A stretch of 64,000 bases of DNA. Source: an uncultured Muribaculaceae bacterium (lineage in GTDB: Bacteria; Bacteroidota; Bacteroidia; Bacteroidales; Muribaculaceae). Positions 61,008-64,000 of this stretch are shown piece by piece. The stretch's first letter is position 1. The number at the start of each line of letters is the position of its first letter. Both the position numbers and the translations under genes were made by a program. The notes below the pieces were generated by a model. The model made no database searches and was not told the DNA's origin. It worked only from the letters and a program-made list of their open reading frames with translations. Location of the stretch: NCBI GenBank assembly GCA_910578385.1, contig CAJTQV010000006.1, positions 105,000 through 168,999 on the forward strand. The letters are read 5' to 3'.

Positions 61008-63896
61008 TCAGAGGGTGGTGAGGTAGTCGGAGAGGTTGGTCTCGGGCGGCAGGTTCATCTTCTTGCGGAGGCGGTAGCGGGCCATCTCCACCGATTTGTA
61101 GCTGATGTTGATAAGCGGCGCGATCTCCTTGCTCGACAGGTGCATGCGTATGTAGCAGCATAACCGCTGGTCGGCCGCCGTCAGGTTGGGGTGCCGCTCC
61201 ATGAGGGTGCGGGTGAAGTTCTCGTAGACCACGTCGAAATTGCGGGTAAAGCGCGACCAGTCGTCATCATGGCTTATGTTCTCGCGGATGGAAGACTGTA
61301 TGCGCGTGACCTGCTTGCGCAGCACCGGCGAGGAGTCCTCCACCTTCATCTGCTCCTGAATCTTCGAGAGACGGTCGGAGATCTCGTTTAGAATCTCGTT
61401 CTTGCGGATGAGGTTCATGGTGGTGTTGCTCAGCTCGCTGCTCTTGTGGCGCACGTCGTGCTCCAGTTGCTGCGACTTGAGCGAGGCAATCTCATAGTCT
61501 TTCATCAGGGCTTCCTGTTCGGCGCGGCGGCGAAGCTCGGCCATCTCCTGCTCCTTGCGCTGTTCGAGGCTACGCTGGGAGCGGTGGAACCAGCGTCGGC
61601 CGAGCAGGAAGAGCGCGTAACAGGCGGCGATCAGCAGGAGCGCGTAGATAATCTTCGCCGCGGTCGAACGCCACCACGGTGGAGTGACCCGTATGCGGAA
61701 CTCAGATTCCGAGACGGTGCCGGTCACATTGTCGCGGGCGCGGAGGTGGAAAGTGTATTCCCCCTCGGCGAGGCGGGTGTACTCGCGGGTGGCGTCGGGC
61801 GAGTAGGGACTCCAGTCGGAATCGTAGCCCTCCAGCCAGGAGCTGAACTCGGCAGCCTCGTTGCTGCGGAAGTCGGGGTATCCGAAATCGATGCGGATAG
61901 TGTTGAGGTCGTGCGGAAGGTGCAGGCGGTTCCTCTGACCGGCTTGGGTGGCGATGTAGACAAGAGAATCGGAATTGGCCGTGACCGCGCTCACGAATGG
62001 GAGGTGCGGGCGTGTGCCGCGTGCTGCGTCGTGAGGATCGATACACCAGAAGCCCTCCTGATTGGCAACTACAATCTGCCGCGGCGAGAGGACCGTGGCG
62101 TTCTCATAGCCCGGAATCAGGAAATCGGAGGCGCAGATTGCCGTGGCGGTTCCTGCCACGGGGAAGCCGTCGGGCTGCGTGCGTGCCAGTTCCACACCGT
62201 GACGGTGGATAATCAGCATGTTGTTGGCCGAGAGGGGGAGAAGACGGGACTGGCCTCGGGCCTTCAGCATGTCGGAGAGGGAGAAGTCGTGGACAAGGCG
62301 GTCGGTCTTCGGGTTGACACGGTAGAAACCACCCTCGGCCGAGATGACCGCGTGGCCACCCATGATCGACACCGAATTATTGTGGGTATAGGGTATTCCG
62401 TCGTTGTCGGAGAAAAGGCGGACCTCGTCGAAGCGGCGTTCCGCGGCATTGAGGCGGAGGCGGTACACACCCTTGCGGAAATGGGAGAGCCAGATGTCGC
62501 CGTCGTCGTCAAACTGGAAGAAACCGCCGATGTCATCATAGCCCGAGACGGGTCCGAGGTCGGTCCACTGCGAGCCGTCGAACCGGAGGAGCCGGAAGCG
62601 GTCGTAAGTCGATGCGAGAGCGAGGTCGGGAGAACCGGGCACCGGAATCGCCGTGTATGCGCCACGCACCCCGGCGACCTGGCGGAAGCCCGAGCCCGAG
62701 TCGTGAAAGAGACCTGCGTCGCCCGAGGCGAAGATGCCGTGGCCGCTGCGCGTCACAGACCATATCTGTCCTTGCAGCAGCCGGGAGAGGGGGAGAGGCT
62801 GTGGCGAGGCCGAGAAGGGGTAAGAGGCGGAGTAGAGCCCCTGGTTGGTGCCGAAGAAGATGCGGTTGCCGTCGAGCAGCGAGGCGTAGCCCGCGCCGAT
62901 GGAGTTGGAATTGCCGGCGAGCGTGCAGACCGGGGAGTTGAAAAGTGCATAGTCGAGCCCGTTGTCGAGGCAGAGCCAGAGGTTTGAGTCGCGGTCGAAG
63001 GCCACGGCGAGGACGGTATTGTTCTGCATGCCGCCATCCTTGTTCATGAACCGGGTCTCGCCCGTTGAGAAATTCTTGGCGACTGCCCCGCAATTGACCG
63101 TGCCGAACACGTAGTTTCCGTTGCGGTGAGCCGCGCTGAATATCTGGTTTTCGATCAGGAAGGGGTTGATATCGGATTCGAGCGGGAGAAGCTCACCCTC
63201 CTTATATATGAAGAGGCCGTCGAAAGCTGTGGCCAGGAGGAAGCCGTCGGCGTTGCCCCATGGAAGGATTGCGGCCGGTTTACGGCCCGTGTTTGCGGCG
63301 GTACCCGGCAGGGGGATGAACTTGTTGCCTTCGAGGCGGAGGATACGGCCATCGTCCATGCCGAGCAGGAGCGAGTGGCCGATGACCGCCGAGGTGGCTA
63401 TGCGGCCACCGGCGGGGTGGGTTGTGATGCGCTTGCCGTCGTAGCGGAACAGGTGGTAGTCGGACTGGAACCAGATGGCCTTGTCGAGGTCGAGGATATG
63501 CCATATTTCCGAGAAAGAGGGGGCCTGCTGACCGAGGAGGGGAATCAGCGAGGTGTAGGTGAGCTCGCCCGTGCGCGGGTCGGGTTCGAAATAGCCGAAC
63601 TCCTGGGAGCCGCCCGCGTAGATGCGGCGCGAGGAGGGGATATATGAAAGCGAGCGGACGGCGGTGTAATTGCTGATGTAGTGGGTGCGCCAGCGGATGC
63701 CGTCGAACATGAGCATGCCGTCGCGGTTTCCGATGAAGACGCGGCCGAGGGAGTCCTGGACGGCACCCCAGTTCTGGGGGCCGCCACGGTAGACGTGGCG
63801 GTCGAAGTTGCGGACGGGGATAAAGCCGGCGGCCGCGATGTGGAGGATGGCGGCGAGGAGGAGGGTCAGGGCTACGAGGGGACGCTGGGTTTTCAT
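61008..63896 (-). CDS. One-component membrane regulator (beta-propeller, Y_Y_Y, LuxR HTH)
   Basis: A 962-residue protein. I start it at the ATG at 63896; eleven codons upstream beginning MRAEAR are a B repeat. A signal peptide or anchor covers residues 1-24. Residues 25-650 are propeller repeats of the two-component regulator type (NWGAVQDSLGRVFIGNRDGMLMFDG is one). A Y_Y_Y-like domain (FSSWLEGYDSDWSPYS and EYTFHLRARDN) lies near 670-740. One transmembrane segment is at about 748-767, then a coiled coil to 860. A LuxR-type helix-turn-helix ends it (LSSKEIAPLINISYKSVEMARYRLRKK). No kinase is present. Such SusR-like proteins sense oligosaccharide in the periplasm and switch on the nearby PUL. 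Confidence 0.87.
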   Translation of the reverse strand: MKTQRPLVALTLLLAAILHIAAAGFIPVRNFDRHVYRGGPQNWGAVQDSLGRVFIGNRDGMLMFDGIRWRTHYISNYTAVRSLSYIPSSRRIYAGGSQEFGYFEPDPRTGELTYTSLIPLLGQQAPSFSEIWHILDLDKAIWFQSDYHLFRYDGKRITTHPAGGRIATSAVIGHSLLLGMDDGRILRLEGNKFIPLPGTAANTGRKPAAILPWGNADGFLLATAFDGLFIYKEGELLPLESDINPFLIENQIFSAAHRNGNYVFGTVNCGAVAKNFSTGETRFMNKDGGMQNNTVLAVAFDRDSNLWLCLDNGLDYALFNSPVCTLAGNSNSIGAGYASLLDGNRIFFGTNQGLYSASYPFSASPQPLPLSRLLQGQIWSVTRSGHGIFASGDAGLFHDSGSGFRQVAGVRGAYTAIPVPGSPDLALASTYDRFRLLRFDGSQWTDLGPVSGYDDIGGFFQFDDDGDIWLSHFRKGVYRLRLNAAERRFDEVRLFSDNDGIPYTHNNSVSIMGGHAVISAEGGFYRVNPKTDRLVHDFSLSDMLKARGQSRLLPLSANNMLIIHRHGVELARTQPDGFPVAGTATAICASDFLIPGYENATVLSPRQIVVANQEGFWCIDPHDAARGTRPHLPFVSAVTANSDSLVYIATQAGQRNRLHLPHDLNTIRIDFGYPDFRSNEAAEFSSWLEGYDSDWSPYSPDATREYTRLAEGEYTFHLRARDNVTGTVSESEFRIRVTPPWWRSTAAKIIYALLLIAACYALFLLGRRWFHRSQRSLEQRKEQEMAELRRRAEQEALMKDYEIASLKSQQLEHDVRHKSSELSNTTMNLIRKNEILNEISDRLSKIQEQMKVEDSSPVLRKQVTRIQSSIRENISHDDDWSRFTRNFDVVYENFTRTLMERHPNLTAADQRLCCYIRMHLSSKEIAPLINISYKSVEMARYRLRKKMNLPPETNLSDYLTTL

Positions 63897-64000
63897 GATG
63901 GTTATTTTTTTTCGGGCTTCCGCCCTCACACGGCGGCGCGGGGCAGCGGCGGCGCGGGGACGGGGGAGCGCGACGGTGGTCGCGCCACACCCGGCGGGCC
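63897..64000 (+). repeat. Dispersed repeat pair B then A, at window end
   Basis: A B copy at about 63911 and an A copy from 63966 that runs off the window. Nothing else is visible. Confidence 0.8.

Noticed and set aside
61446..62987. A 513-codon frame opposite the membrane regulator
   Set aside because: Shadow of the regulator gene, caused by high GC at third positions. No domain is visible.

Overview
The window looks like a chromosome segment of a gut Bacteroidales bacterium, most likely of the Muribaculaceae (S24-7) type. The evidence is a SusC/SusD polysaccharide utilisation locus, promoters of the Bacteroidetes pattern (TTTG, about 19-20 bases, TAnnTTTG), DUF4230 and Wzi-type genes, and secreted proteins ending in an LQG...GLYI...KV tail. 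No call below was checked against a database. Every assignment rests on motifs read from the translated sequence.

1-6.6 kb (minus strand): a tightly packed operon, cut by the left window edge. In transcription order it encodes a GYF-domain FtsK/EssC-like ATPase, two short WXG100-like helical proteins, a 236-residue coiled-coil protein, a third WXG100-like protein, an E2 (UBC-fold)-like protein, a membrane-anchored JAB/JAMM isopeptidase, and an E1/ThiF-like activating enzyme of which only the first 143 codons are inside. This joins a type VII secretion-like core to the enzymes of a ubiquitin-like conjugation pathway, and it is the most interesting system in the window. Its base composition looks lower in GC than the rest, and it lacks the dispersed repeats found everywhere else, which suggests a horizontally acquired island. 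Its leader shares an inverted hairpin with a probable small RNA transcribed divergently.

7-41 kb: mostly housekeeping and envelope genes. They include polyprenyl synthase, RNase HII, RuvB with a Wzx-type flippase, a MINPP-like histidine phosphatase with a lipoprotein and a Wzi-like protein, rpsT between two identical tRNA-Glu genes, a small polysaccharide cluster (ATP-grasp, GT4, GT2), a C1B peptidase, a PurF-like protein without its glutaminase cysteine, two DUF4230 genes, a TPR protein, an FKBP isomerase, TopA, MgtC, tRNA-Pro and tRNA-Leu, an exonuclease, a SprT-like protein, a nitroreductase, a large AsmA-like protein, MetG and a second tRNA-Pro.

41-64 kb: a polysaccharide utilisation locus. 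It has a GH97 lipoprotein, a DUF6377-type membrane regulator, two GH87-like beta-helix enzymes with the same triple-aspartate spacing, a small secreted protein, SusC, SusD, a large SusE/F-like binding protein and a one-component membrane regulator (beta-propeller, Y_Y_Y, LuxR HTH). The enzyme set points to an alpha-glucan with alpha-1,3 linkages, such as mutan, nigeran or fungal cell-wall alpha-glucan.

Intergenic DNA from about 7 kb onwards is crowded with several families of short repeats. Four of these families occur in only one orientation across 57 kb, whatever the direction of the neighbouring genes.
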